DNA from: Pontederia crassipes
Lineage: Eukaryota; Streptophyta; Magnoliopsida; Commelinales; Pontederiaceae
Direction of reading: 5' to 3'
DNA: 64,000 nt
Assembly: GCA_030549335.1 (NCBI GenBank)
Contig: CM060195.1
Span: forward strand, 6,045,001 to 6,109,000
In this document: positions 33,767 through 46,313 of the stretch, in pieces
Position numbering within the stretch: the stretch's first letter is position 1
How the letters are laid out: every line of letters begins with the position of its first letter
Translations under genes and position numbers: made by a program
The notes under the pieces: generated by a model
Databases searched by the model: none
Seen by the model: the letters and a program-made list of their open reading frames with translations, nothing else
What the model was told of the DNA's origin: nothing

Positions 33767-35600
33767 AACTCCGCCAAGCTTATCTAGTTGCTTGTCCTTA
33801 AGCAATATTCAAGGAAAAACTAAAAACCAAGATAGTTAATCATCGCTTCCACCATGTCAGTCAATTATTCTCTTTAGCACTAAATTTTATACATCTATCG
33901 TCAAAGTATCTCTTTATTTTTCAAAACCCAACCTCGTAGAATTTTTAAATATTAGTCTCAATGTTGAAAACATAACTGCACATTGAGCATATATATTTTC
34001 ATTTGAAACTTTTGAATATTTTTCATTTTCAACGATTCAGTACTCGTGTGCTTCTCCATATTACTCAAGGTGATCCATGTAATGAGCTTTCGATCGACCA
34101 ATTACCTTTAGGATGTGGAACAAGAATCATCACCGGATATAGTCACCGGACACACTAATGTTCTGGATAACACATTTATACATTTATTTTTTCCTTCATT
34201 TGTTTCAACTTTTATTTTATTTGGGGTTCAACTAACCCTCTTTTCTTTTTTCTTTATTTTTTTTCAATCGTAAGCTCAATAAGCACTTAAGCGTTTAAAA
34301 AAGATGCGATTATTATCAAAACTAAAAACTAAAAAATGAACATGGACAAGAATTCATAAGTATTCATAGTTCTACTTAGTAACCTTCCACATTTCAAATT
34401 ACCCAATACTAAAGGTGATAAAAAAAATAAAACAATAGTGCTTCAAATTTTGTTAATTAATAGGTTGCCCTTGAATAATGTTTGAAAAATAAGCAAGTAC
34501 GAAGATATGAGAAAGTAAGAAATGATTTTTGTGGATTTTTCAATTTTTTTATTTTAAGGAATTTTTTTATATAAATGCAAAGAAAGTATGCAATAGTAGA
34601 TAAACGCATTATGTGAATGTATGCATGTGACGCAGTATAAAAATATAGTCATGATGTATAAGAATGTAAACTCCTTCAATTTACATTGTCCTCAATGTTG
34701 AAATCCAAATCCGAAAGAGTAAATGAACATGATCGATTGACAATGCATAATGCAAAATAAGAAAATATTGGATACGACTTGATTTATTCCAATTTAGCAG
34801 ATATGAAAGCCATAGGGAGAAGCCATATGATCATTGTCATCATGTAAATCTAGGATGTCAAATATAAGATGAAGTTGTCAAAGTCCGTGTAGCTGTTGTG
34901 ATGTGCTAATTCTTCTTCTGAGAGTGTGTTGATCTTCATGTTGATGTTAATGTTATGACTTGAGGGTAACACCTACCAACTTAGAGTGTAACAGTCTATT
35001 ATTTGAAAATCACGATCGTGATCAAAGTGTTACCAGTCGTGAAATGCTAGTAACGACTCTTCAATGAGCGCTCTTTCTTTATTGTAGCTTTCATGGCCTG
35101 TTACATACAAAGCAACGAGGCATTTCTGGCATGAAACAACTTGTGCAATAATGACAATGACACGTGAAATCCTCTGGTATGCAATATAATCATACTTGTT
35201 ACGAGTTGTGAAACAATGATACAAGCCAATAAAACTGATTTCTAACTTTTTCACACACTACGATATGCATGACAAGGAGTTACGTCTCGTGACTTGTTGA
35301 CGACCAAAGAAAGATATGGGTCGTGATCACAAAATTGTGGCCTGTGATGATGAGACGTTAAACTTACAAGGCACTGTAATGTCCGTGATTCAGTGATTAC
35401 GACCCATGAAATATGTGTGAAAGAAAGATGATGTGTCGACATCTTATAATTATGCATCTTCCAACTGAACTTTCAAGATATTCTAAATGATAATTACAAT
35501 GATTACTTAATTATCGATAAACTTTACAAAGTAATTACATAAGGTTATTAGGAATAAATTATAAAATTTCTAAATATTATAATATATATGTTTAAATAAG
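33767..35600 (-). other. Interior of LTR element H1, non-coding and degraded
   Basis: Starts with the polypurine-like tract and keeps the LARD leader blocks (GATTCAGTACTCGTGTGCTT near 34037; ACTCCTTCAATTTACATTGTCCTCAATG near 34670). No reading frame is conserved. From about 34980 to 35460 it has repeated CGTGATC/GTTACGA text. Its matching 5' LTR is not in the window in direct orientation, so the element is incomplete. Confidence 0.55.
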
Positions 35601-35639
35601 ATTAAATAAGCTTAATTAGGGTTATAACACTTAGTTATG

Positions 35640-36578
35640 ACAAAAAAAATGTGATTGGCCATCACATAAGTTCCAAGCAGATGAAGCAGACAGGTGAATA
35701 GTTGCTTAAATGGATATTTTTCCAAATCGCCCGTCAGAAAATTCTGAAAAAAAAATATAAGCAACTTAAATTTATCCGTTCACGGCCAAAAATTACCAGA
35801 GGCAGAACTCGAGCGAAACTGACTGAGAAAATTTGGGAACATAGGCTGTTCAAGGTGAGTTCTTGATCTAAAAATTGTTCTTCTTATTGAGAGGAACCTT
35901 CCTTCGTAATGAATGAACCATAAATTATTGAGAGGAAGTTATGTACTTAATTTCACTAGTCACTCATCCTGTCCCGGGTCTGATACATGTTCAATTTGTA
36001 AATTAGGGCATGGTTAGAATATAATGAAGTAGGGTTTGAAATTTGGATATTATTAATTAGACATTCTAAGGGTTTTCTATTTGGACTTGTATCTAGGGAG
36101 AAATGAATTTTTCATTTCATAATGATTATTCTATCAGGTTCCAGGATATTGACAGATCATGACCCGAATTGACTATTTTTGTTATAAGGTTATATAAGGA
36201 GTTAAATTCTATAATTTGTATTATAAAATAATAAGGAAGTCTAGTTTTCAGGTAAATTATTATCTTGTTAAATAGGTAAGTATAAAGAAACATATAAATT
36301 AATAATTTAACAACACATAGTCTATTAGGACATAAACCCTAGGTCAGATTTCCTGGGATGTTATGAATTACTCACTTTGACTTAGTTAATGATATTTGGG
36401 GGTTGGAAATCTTTGTAAATCTAGCTTCTAATTAATCCAGAATCATAAGATTTGCTCATGTGATTAAGAAGTTATGAATTATTAATTGATAGAATCATCA
36501 AAATCCTAAAAACTAGACATAGGTATGTTGCCCATGTGATTGGGAAGTAAAAATGCATTATTGCTTGTAGGAGAACAT
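35640..36578 (+). mobile_element. Left part of a Ty3/gypsy-like LTR (H2), interrupted by CACTA C
   Basis: The stretch GGGAACATAGGCTGTTCAAGGTGAGTTCTTG (about 35835-35870) and the AT-rich text that follows resemble the middle of long gypsy-type LTRs. The right part lies at 45035-46313 and ends GAGTTGGGTGTGACA. The left boundary could not be fixed; it may be anywhere from 35375 to 35670. Confidence 0.5.
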
Positions 36579-37030
36579 CACTACAAGAAAATTAGCGATT
36601 AGCGACCCAATATCGGCGACGCTAGGGAGGCGCTATTACGTGTCCGTTGTAAAGCGCTTCTCACTAGCGTCCAACTAGCGCCGCATTTGTGGGATGCTGG
36701 AAATCGGTGGCTACTAGCTCGCAATAGAGTCAAAGGAAATGAGATGCTATTAGCACCACGTGTTGATGTTATCTCGACGTTATTAAGACGCATGTTTTCC
36801 GGTTGTGCATACAAGATGTGCGTCGCTAAGTCGACGCTCAAGGGGCGCTATCTCTGAGGCGCTATTCTGGCGCCCACGAGTCGCTATTGTAGGCGCTAGG
36901 AAGGCACCGAAGTGACGCAAATATGATGGTGTACGCAACACCAATGAGATGCGAATATGGCACTAGGTACGATATACTTAACTCAGTGTCGACAGCCTGT
37001 GCGACGCAAATGCGATGCTATGGAATCGCT
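36579..37030 (-). promoter_or_regulatory. 3' terminal and subterminal repeats of CACTA C
   Basis: The terminal repeat is followed by dense GCGACGCTA/TAGCGTC/GGCGCTA motifs in both orientations, nearly the same order as in 13627-14080 and as the inverse of 4800-5278. Confidence 0.8.
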
Positions 37031-37247
37031 AATTGCACATTTTTTTTACCCATACTAGTCTCATTTTTTCCCCTTCCCACACCATACAATTTATAATGCA
37101 TAAAAAATGCATTGATATTCATCACAAGCAATATAAAAGCATCACAGGCATAATATATAACATAAGAATACGAAAAGTAATAAACCGAACTAACAAACTA
37201 TATGTATATCTAAGTCTAAGTAACAAAAGCATAGTTTATTTTCTATC

Positions 37248-39578
37248 CTAGGTTTGAGAGTTATTGTTATCATTCCGGACGTTCGACCCAGACGTGCTCG
37301 GTCCATGACCTCGCGGGAATGGATTCTGCGTCGGGATCAATCCCTGAATCGCCTGCAATAGCGGAGCCAACTGCTGCGACAATTATTTCGACAACTGCTG
37401 CGACACCTGGTGCGACACTTGGTGCGACACCTAGTGCGACAACTGTTGCGACACCTGCTCTGATATCTGCGTCGATAACTACTACAATAGCTGCTGTGAT
37501 AGCTGCGTCATATCAGGTGTAGCAGATGAGTTCGGAGCAGATGCACCTCCTGCATGTCCTTCGGTCCTCCTAGGTATCTGAGCGACTGTGCCAAGTCCAC
37601 ACAAGTATCCCCTCGTGTCGTGTCGGCCACCTCCTCCCAAATAATAGGGTCCTCTACGAAATAGAAAAATTATACAATAATATAATATATAAATTATATA
37701 TCAACAAACAGATAAATTAAGGTTGTTGAGTACTCGGATCATCTCCATACTTTTCAGCCATTTTTGCATTATACTCATCCTAAAAAATTTAAACATTGTG
37801 TATTTTAAAAATAGTGCACTAACGTCAAGAACCAAATGACCATGTCATGAGACTTATCAGAAGCCTACGAGCAGTGGGCGTGACTAGGTCGTTTGTCTTT
37901 CGGCTCTTATGCATGGCCTCATAGACCACACAAAAGTCAGGACCGCCTTCTTTCTCTTCCTACAATAAAGTTTCAAATTTGATAACACAAGTATAAGTCA
38001 AAAGTTTGATAAATTGAATTTATATGTAAATTATCATGCGCCGTCGATGCTCATCAAATCGCATCGACCCCCTATGTGGATGTGGGCCTCGGGCTTCGAA
38101 AGACGGTTAACTCTTGCCTTTCCTAACTTCCTTTGCCATCGTTCATCCGTTCTTTGTGAACATCAAATACTTACACTTTCAAAAACTATAAATTTAATAA
38201 AAATAATTGAAAATTAAACATACTTACCACTTCCTACATAAGGACTCTCAAACCAAGCGCCTAATATGCCTTGGGCATCTTTGTATGCCCTGCTCTAAAG
38301 TGAGACCGGCGGACGTGACGACCTTGCGAAACTTGTATAATCGATTTCGGAGGCGTTTCGCACCGACCTCCTCAAAAGCTCTCCGGATCATCCCTAAACT
38401 AAGATTCGGATGAAACTAATTTGCCTCCTACAAAATACGTTAAAACTTAGTACTTTTAAAATAATATAAATCCAATTGTGTAACCCAAATAGAAAATTGT
38501 ACCGTAAAGGCTTGAAAGATGTCATCCCGCACTTGAATTGGGACATCTTTCCAGGATTCTACCCCTTCCGGCAAGTGGGAAAGAACGAGAGCACCGACAT
38601 CCCGTACGGTACTAGCGGGTATGAAAGTGGTCCTGCCAATTACAAAGAAGAATTAATTTTCAACGATAACCTAAACTATAACAAAATTTGTACAACTTAT
38701 TTAACTTACGGACGAGCAATATTATTCACAGTGACCACCCCATTATCGTGTAACCCCTCTTCATCACTCGAAGAGGAATCATCATCCGGTACAGTTGGGG
38801 TAGGCTGTGAAGGTCCGACATCATGGGCCCTAATACATAATAATCATTAGTGTCATACCAAATTAAAATTGTGATAATTGATAGATGTACAATAATGTTC
38901 TCACCTCGATTGATGTGTACCGCAGCATGATCAGTGACAGTCCGCTCGTCTAAATGAATTGAGCCAGGTGTTTGTGCTATCGTAGCAACTGACATTGTTA
39001 AAAAATAATTAATATAATTAATTGAGAAATATCAATAACAATAAATATATCACCTGGCGTAAGATGTCGCTCGCCAATGCTAGAATGTGGTGAAGCATCT
39101 GGTATTCTCGGCGGTGGCGGTGGGGTAGCAACTATCATCATAAGAAAATACATAAAATTTGGCTTCTATTTAAAAGTATGGAATATACAAAAAATAACCT
39201 GGTGCAACATGACGATCGTCGTCGTGCGATCGAGACGTCCCGACTATGTTCCCTATCGACGGTGGAGCAATTGTCACAAAAGTAAAATATTTAAAAAATT
39301 CTATCTCCTATTGTGTATCGCCTACAATGTGTCACGTACCTGGTGTGATGCGCTGAACAGACCCACCAATGGGTCGCCTACTATGTGATGATCCGGCTAC
39401 GTGCCCCGTCGGTGACGGAGGAACTGATATTATTAAAAAAAAGAATTTAACTATTATAATCAACTATAAATAAGCAGCTGACAATAAATATATTACCTGG
39501 CGGTTGTGATGGCTGACTCATCTAGAGTGAACGCCTGGAAGAGCGAGATGACTCAGATGCTCGACCCCTAATAACCAT
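37248..39578 (-). pseudogene. TNPA/Ptta-like second gene of CACTA C
   Basis: ATG at 39578, then RGRASESSRSSRRSL and a TAG, so the first exon is closed as in copy A unless translation starts later. Later blocks are cleaner than in B: GHVAGSSHSRRPIGGSVQRI (39400), IAPPSIGNIVGTSRSHDDDR (39270), VATPPPPPRIPDASPHS (39125), DVGPSQPTPTVPDDDSSSSD (38820), TTFIPASTVRDVGALVLSHL (38630), then EANQFHPNLSLGMIRRAFEE (38420). The C-terminus (37520-37260) is expanded by repeated SHQV/SQQL heptads, giving a longer coiled-coil-like tail than in B, with two in-frame stops. A DNA-binding role at the subterminal repeats is inferred from En/Spm. Confidence 0.62.
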
Positions 39579-39674
39579 GACTGAAAAAAAGAAATAAGCT
39601 TCTTTTATTATCGGTAACCATATATAACTTAAAAAAGAAGTAAAAAGCTTATGTCATTAGAATAACTACGGGAT

Positions 39675-42045
39675 TCATTCGGTTGTTTCATATTCTGATT
39701 CATTTTCATTATCTTCATCATCGTCGCTATAATCTTGGTTCGAGTCATCGTCGACGAAATTATCAAAGTTCACATCCAAGAGGTCATTTGAATTGAACTC
39801 TTCCATTGGCTCAGCGTTATCGATCAATTGAAAATTCTTAACTCCATAGGCCACATCAATCGTCTCATTCACTCTATCTTCTTGATAGTAATCGTCCATG
39901 GGCACATCATTGTGTACGGATGATGTTTCATTGTCATCTACCATTGTTTCTACTAAGAATAATCTACTCCTCACCTTGCATGATGCCCACCATTCATCCT
40001 GATTCTTTTCGATGGATACTTAGTATAGTACACTTATTGTGCTTGTTCCATCAATACGAATGGATCGTATGACTGAAGTCTCGACCGAGGGTTAATATTC
40101 ACCAATTTAAACTTTTGATCGATCCGAACTCCTTTCTCTGGATCGAACCAACGGCATTTTAGCACCACAACTTTGTTAGAATTTTCCAAATAAGACAATT
40201 CTAGGAAGTTTTCTATAACACCATAGTAATCAAAGTCGTCGTCCCCGTACATGCTTCCTAGAACACATATGCCACTATTAATAGTTGAACGTTGTCGGCT
40301 ATATTCTTCTGTATGAAACTGATATCCATTGACTATGGCGCCGCAGTAGCTAAGAACTTGTTTCTTCGAGCCATGACCGAGATCTCATATTTTTTTCTCT
40401 ATGATTGAGCCATTAATAATCTACAAGAAAAATAACTAAAAACTTTATTAAAAGTTACGAACTTATAAGAGTTAAGAACAAGCGAAAATATTTCTCACAT
40501 CACATCTCAACCAATCGAAAAAATGTTCATCTCGTGGTTTCAATAACTCATTGTTTGAAACTAACGGATTGATTTCTCGCTATTATTCTTCGAATTTCCT
40601 GAATTCATAGTTTTTAATTAATGCAATCATATAGCAACAATTAACTTTAAATTATATAACAAATTAGAACAAATTGTCTTACTCGAGATAACTTTGTGTC
40701 CTGCACCAAGAAGTCGACATGGGTACTTGAAGATGGATAGAATATTCATGTCAACTTCTCCTTCACCACCATCATCGTTTCTTAGAACGTGGGTGTATCA
40801 TGATTGTATGTGTGGCTCAAAGTATTTTGAAGTGAAGTTTGACACCTCCTCAATGAAATATGCTTCACATATGGAGCCTTCAATTTTTGCCTTATTCTTC
40901 GTCTTCCTTTTCAAATATAACATGCACCTTTCGAAAGGATACATCCATCGATATTGAATCGGACCAGCAATTTTTGTTTCATATGGTAGATGTACAATCA
41001 AATATTCCATCACATCAAAGAAGGTGGAAATATTTTCTCAGCCTTGCACACGGTAATCATAATAGAAGCCTCTAACCGAGAGATGTCTTCTTTCCGAACG
41101 ATCGATGCACAAAGCTCTTTAAAGAACATAGACAATTCTGTTAAAACCTCCCAGATGGCCTTTGGCAAAAGTTCTTTAAAGGCAATTGGAAGCAGCATTT
41201 GCATAAAAATATGAGTCATGGTTCTTCATCCCATGTATCTTCCCATTGTCCAAGTTAAAACAACGAGATATGTTTGATATATATCCGTCGGGGAATTTCA
41301 ATTGCTTTACCCATTCGAAAACCACTTTTCTTTGATCATTGCTCAAGACAGAAGTAACTTTTGACCTTTTGCATTTACCATTTTGAATATGAATGATATC
41401 TAACTCTGGTCTTTTGCATATTAATTTCATGTCTTCGCGAGCCTGTATGCTATCTTTTGTTCTTCCTTTTACATCCATATCAGTCAAAACAACTTTCGCT
41501 CATATTAAATTATAATTTTATGTTCATTAGTTATGCCACTGCAAAAAGTGTAGTTTGCTTCATGCATCCATCCCATAAAGGTTCATCTGCTTCGTCGAGA
41601 AGATTATAAAACTTAGAAGCCGAAGGATTCGGGTCTTCTTCAATCAATGTTTCGCTAACATTTTCTCATAACATTGCATCTCATATCATGTCCCTGTACG
41701 GATTGCTCGAGTCTCCCACAACGGTATCTACATTACTTGTTTCTTTAGCCCATCTTTCTTCACCATGAAAGAACTAATTGGTGTATGTCAACAATAAACC
41801 GTTGTAATATAAATCCTTCTACACATCATATCTTACTTTTCACTGATAACATTTGACTTCCAGCGTGGACATAAGATTTCACCATATGAAGAAGCAATAC
41901 CTATTTCATATGCCACATTAATGAATTCATCAACACCATCCTTACATTCTTCAGTCATGACGCCATGTTTATCCATCCAACGATGAATCCAACTACGATC
42001 TGGCTTTATCATTTCTGTAACGGACAACATTAAGCCATATGTCAA
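39675..42045 (-). pseudogene. TNP2-type transposase of CACTA C lacking its catalytic core
   Basis: Transpos_assoc at 42012-41850 (IKPDRSWIHRWMDKHG ... VDEFINVAYE), part of the N-terminal block at 41690-41490, then a deletion that removes nearly all of Transposase_21. The reading resumes at DVKGRTKDSIQAREDMKLIC (41475) and runs on without the stop seen in B through DIIHIQNGKCKRSKVTSVLS into DUF4218 (41330-40800). DUF4216 is at 40252-40034 (DFDYYGVIENFLELSYLE) and the acidic tail, ending DEDNENESEYETTE, at 39974-39675. DUF4218 also has a ~75-base deletion at its end. It cannot encode an active transposase but could be mobilised in trans. Confidence 0.85.
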
Positions 42046-42054
42046 TAAATTCGT

Positions 42055-42111
42055 GTACTTGAAACGTGTGATTTTGAACTTACGAAGTCCAAAATCACAT
42101 GTTTCAAGTAC
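42055..42111 (-). promoter_or_regulatory. Hairpin with a splice donor in its loop, copy C
   Basis: Arms at 42055-42076 and 42090-42111 pair at 21 of 22 positions. The 13-base loop is identical to copy B and holds GTAAGT on the transcribed strand. The acceptor GTCCGTTACAG precedes ATGATAAAGCCAGATCG here too. Confidence 0.7.
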
Positions 42112-42224
42112 TTCATCGTCGAATCATAATCTCATTTTATCACCAAGAATGTGGAAGTACATCCTTAGTAAAATTTATGAGAACATGATAAAAAAGAGGT
42201 TATAGAATTATGAAAAAAATAATT

Positions 42225-42580
42225 TAACTTAACATGCATTACTAACTAACTTAACAGCAAAACAATCAAGTAATTAAGTAGTATTTAACTTAACATGCAT
42301 TACTTCCTTACTTTCAAGTAATTAAGTAGTATTTAGCTTCATGCGTTAATAATTAACTTAACAGCAATAGTTTCAAGTAATTAAGTAGTATTTAACTTAA
42401 TATGCATTAATTCCTAACTTTCAAGTAATTAATTAGTATTTAACTTCATGCATTAATAATTAACTTAACAACAAAATAATCAAGTAATTAAGTAGTATTT
42501 AACTTAACATGCATTAGTTCATAACTTTCAAGTAATTAAGTAGTATTTAACTTCATGCATTAAAAATTAACTTAACATGG
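42225..42580 (-). repeat. Tandem block of TTCAAGTAATTAAGTAGTAT units, copy C
   Basis: Five or six imperfect units of roughly 50-65 bases combining ACTTAACATGCATTA and CAAGTAATTAAGTAGTATTT. It has the same position as 20460-20822 in copy B but a different unit arrangement. Confidence 0.75.
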
Positions 42581-42599
42581 TGGCGGGCTAGTACCTTCC

Positions 42600-43370
42600 T
42601 AACCGGTGAGGGATGGCGGCGGACGGTGGTGGAGGAAGGCGGTGGGCGACGGCCGACAGAGGAGCACAGTCGGCGAGCGGACGAGGCGGAGGGAGGAGGA
42701 GGAGGCGGCGGTGGAGGCGGAGGCGGACGTCGGCACGGCAGCGGAGGCGGTGGAGGAGGCGGAGGCGGCGATGGAGGGCGGCGGAGGGGCGCGGTGGAGG
42801 AGGCGGTGGAGGGCGGCGGAGGGGTGCGGTGGAGGTGGCAGAGGGGCGCGGTGGAGGAGGCGGTGGAGTAGGCGGAGGGGCATGGTGGAGGAGAGGGAGG
42901 GCGGACGTCGGAGGAGGAAGTGGTGGAGGCGAGGGCGGCTGAGGGGCGCGGTGGAGGAGGAGGAGGCGAAGGGCGGCGGAGGGGTGCAGTGGAGGAGGAG
43001 GAGGCGAAGGGCGGCGGAGGGGCGCGGTGGAGGAGGAGGCAGCGGTGGAGGCGGAGGGCGGCGGAGGCGAACGTCGGCGCGGTGGAGGAGGCGACGGAGG
43101 AGGCTGAGGAGGAGGAGGAGGACGGTGGAGGAGGAGGAGGAGACGGCAGAGGAGGCGGAGGCGTTAGAGGCAGCAGAGGTGTCGGCGGCGGAGGCGGACG
43201 AGGCTGAAGGTGTCATCGGCGGAGGCGGAGGCAGTAGAGGCAGAGATGGAGGAGGCTGAAGGCGGCGGCGGTAGAGGGCAATGGAGGCGTCGGGTGTCGG
43301 AGGAGTCGATCGTCAACGTCGGGTGCGGGCGATGGGAATCAGAGGAGTCAATCATCGACGTCGGGCATCG
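42600..43370. repeat. 770-bp GC-rich minisatellite of CACTA C
   Basis: GGCGGAGG, GGAGGAGG and GCGCGGTGGAGGAGG units, e.g. GGCGGAGGGGCGCGGTGGAGG repeated near 42780, 42810 and 42960. It is open in several frames on both strands for compositional reasons. Homologous to the tract in copy B, but the unit order differs, so each copy has been reshuffled since they parted. Confidence 0.85.
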
Positions 43371-43429
43371 GGCATTGGTCGGTGTTCGAATGTAAAATAG
43401 TAACAGTGAAAACGAAGAAGAGGGGTTAG

Positions 43430-45034
43430 GGATTTTAGTAAATTTTTAGCATCTCTCCAAGACGCGATGTTACATAGACGCAATCTAGGCGCCACTTCTA
43501 TCAAAATTCGGCTAGTGTGGCGCTATGGAGAAGCTAATGTGTCGCTAAGATAGTGTAGTGACACCATAGCGTCGTAGTGGCGTCGACATAGATTTAGCGT
43601 CCCACAAATGAGACGCAAGTGAGACGCTAATTAAAAGTCTTTTTTTCAAATTTTCTAGTATGTATGTAATTTTATTTATCAATATAGTGTCTTATCGCAT
43701 TGTGCCCCGTTCCAATTGTTTTATTTCCTTCCGACAATATATCATGTATGTATATAAAATTATAAATCTATATGTATATGTGTCTATAACAAAATTATGT
43801 GTGTGTATATACATATATATATAGATATATATATGTAATATATGCGTATGTATATGTCAACGTGTGGGAGATTAAGTATTATAAATCTATCATGTATGTA
43901 TGTCTATACGTATTATAAATATATATGTGTATGTATATGTCTATACATATGCGAGTCATATATAGATAACGTGTATATGTATACGTATTCGAAGTGAATA
44001 TATGTGTATATGTTTATATGTGTGAGATTAAGTGATAATAATATTTATATATGTACTTATTATATATAAGTATAAATATATACGCGTATTTATATGTCGC
44101 TAGGGGGATAAAAAGTCAGCTAAGGAGGCGCAATACAAACGCTATTGAGTCGCTAGGTACATTTAGCGACTCCGTAGCGCCGAACTACTGTCTAAAACTT
44201 GTTCACGTCTCAAGTTGGCGACGCTACAGAGACGCCAATAGTGTCACCATAGCGTCGACATCACCGATGGCTCTAGTTAGACGTGTCGTGGACGCTATTG
44301 GGTCTCCACGGTGATGCTAAAATGTGATAATTTGTAGTAAATCACTCTCTTAATTCAACCACCATAATTTCATGATTAAGTATATAATAATATATGCATA
44401 ATAAGATATTATATATATTGTATGTATAGATAACGTAAATAATATAGGTAACAAATTATATATTTAGGAACACTCCTATCATGTAAAATAGATATATATA
44501 CAATCGTGTAATACATATATATAATATGGGTAATCATGTAGGAATACATATATATGTTGATAATACTAATATAATATTTAATTAATTTATTGATTAACAT
44601 ATAGTATATATAATATATAGGGTTTAAATATAAAACAAATAGCGATATAAATATAGATAACTTGAGTAACACATTAGCATCTACATAGCATCGCCTAATC
44701 TTGTGACGCCATATAGTGTCTCTTTAGAGCGGCAAGGCTTGCGACGCGAGATTCGCGTCGAGCAAGGTTGACGCGAGAATGGCGCTAGGTTCTGCCACGA
44801 ATTTTCGCTCCGTGGCACGAAATAATAGCGTCTACATAGCGTCTCCATTGCTCCAGTGTTAGCATCTATTTCGTGAATAACTAAGAACACGCTAATGAGA
44901 CGCTAGCGAGAGACAAATAGCGTCCCGTTTTTGTAACGCAAAGTGGACGCCATAAAGGCGCTAGTGGCGTCTATGTAGTGTCACTACGTATGCGACGCTA
45001 ATTTGTGTCGCTAAGCGCCCCTTTTCTTATAGTG
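43430..45034 (-). promoter_or_regulatory. 5' subterminal arrays and AT-rich leader of CACTA C
   Basis: The inner array is at 43440-43640, AT-rich (TATATGTGTATATG) DNA at 43640-44095, and outer arrays at 44095-44320 and 44690-45034, ending in the mutated terminal repeat. The uninterrupted LARD target site lies at about 43950-43970. Confidence 0.7.
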
Positions 45035-46313
45035 CATCAAATTGCAAGTGATAGGAAGGAAATCTAGTAAATCTTCTTGTAAGGATAAAGTACAAGGTGG
45101 GTGGATAAATTTACAACATAGCAAAATGATATATGTTACTTCTTTTATTTATGATATTATTTCAAGCAAAGATTATTATTAGTATTGTTATTGAAACATA
45201 CCTTGAATTAAGAAAGATATTTATGATATGTTTTAAAGATTTGAGATGGAGTATCCTCTTACATCAAAATTATTTTCAGGGAACAATGCTTGTGAACTTA
45301 AAATAAGTTTACTTGATATTGATATATGATGGTGACATATTATTTTGCTATTATAAAACTCCATGTGTACATTGACCATGCTGAATGAAAAAGGTCTTTG
45401 GGACCGCATTCGATATACACGAAACCTTTGGGATGTATATCGAGTGTCTTTGCCTGTTGGAGGCTGCTTTGCGTGCACGTATTGACTCATGTGATGCTCT
45501 GCGTATCCAAGAGTCATAAGTGAAGCTCGGATACGTATTGGTCCATGTTTTGCTTTGCGTATTTGAGAATCTATGATTGTGAAGCTCTGCTTAACTGTAT
45601 GACACACAATCATGGATGGATACGTATTAACCCATTATGAGTATATGAGATGACACATGTGTGGAGTTTAATTATGAAAATGATGATATCTTGAGTTACT
45701 TTTACTTATGTGAAAGTTCATATGATTTGACAATTTATGTTAATATATGATGCTTTAAATGTTTTATCATATGGAAAATGTGATTATTTAATGTTATATG
45801 CACTCATATTGTTCCCCTATGTTGTACTTTTATTTCACTCACCGAACAAATGATTGTTACTCACAGTACTCATTTTAAATTTTTTAGATATCCGTAAGTT
45901 CACGAGTTGAGTCGACTCGGAGTTTGTTTTGCTACATATATAAGAGGTCGAGCCGCTCGAGCACTTTAATCCCCCTTCACTTTTGTTGTTTTTGGAAGCA
46001 TGCATGTAATAGATAATCCTATATGTTGTAATTAAGTTTGAGAAGAACTTTTTATAAGGTTGTATGAAACTTGATCATGTGGGGTTCTATATGTGAAATG
46101 GTCTGTGAAACAATAGTGACGACATAGAAATGCTATGTCTTATAATTTTACTAAACCTTGATGAATATATACATACATCTTTTGTATGTATTGTCAAATA
46201 TTTCAAGAAAGTAAGGGAGGGAGGTTTTGTCGATTCTATTTTTATAATTACTAAACATAATTAAGAGATGCAATAATTGAGATTAGAATTTTGTCACGGA
46301 GTTGGGTGTGACA
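45035..46313 (+). mobile_element. Right part of the gypsy-like LTR H2
   Basis: Resumes after CACTA C with ATCAAATTGCAAGTGATAGG and runs to GAGTTGGGTGTGACA at 46313, a typical TG...ACA-type LTR end. CTCACCGAACAAATGATTG (about 45838) and GAGTCGACTCGGAGTTTG (about 45910) are the U5-like blocks seen in plant Del/Tekay-type LTRs. No gag-pol is found on either side, so this may be a solo LTR. Confidence 0.5.

Larger units (their letters stand above)
36579..45034 (-). mobile_element. CACTA (En/Spm) transposon copy C, both ends present, internally deleted
   Basis: Starts CACTACAAGAAAATTAGCG at 36579 and ends CTTTTCTTATAGTG at 45034 (one substitution in the terminal repeat). CAT is duplicated at 36576-36578 and 45035-45037. 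It is 8.46 kb long, in the same orientation as copy B and collinear with it. Against B it lacks about 1.17 kb of transposase core (junction near 41478-41485) and about 75 bases near 40690. It has no LTR insertion at the site where B carries the LARD. Confidence 0.92.

Noticed and set aside
35452-35460. ATGCATCTT present at 35452-35460 and again at 46314-46322, as a 9-bp target duplication around H2 plus CACTA C
   Set aside because: The sequence inside does not begin with TG or any matching terminus, and LTR elements make 4-6-bp duplications. Probably chance.
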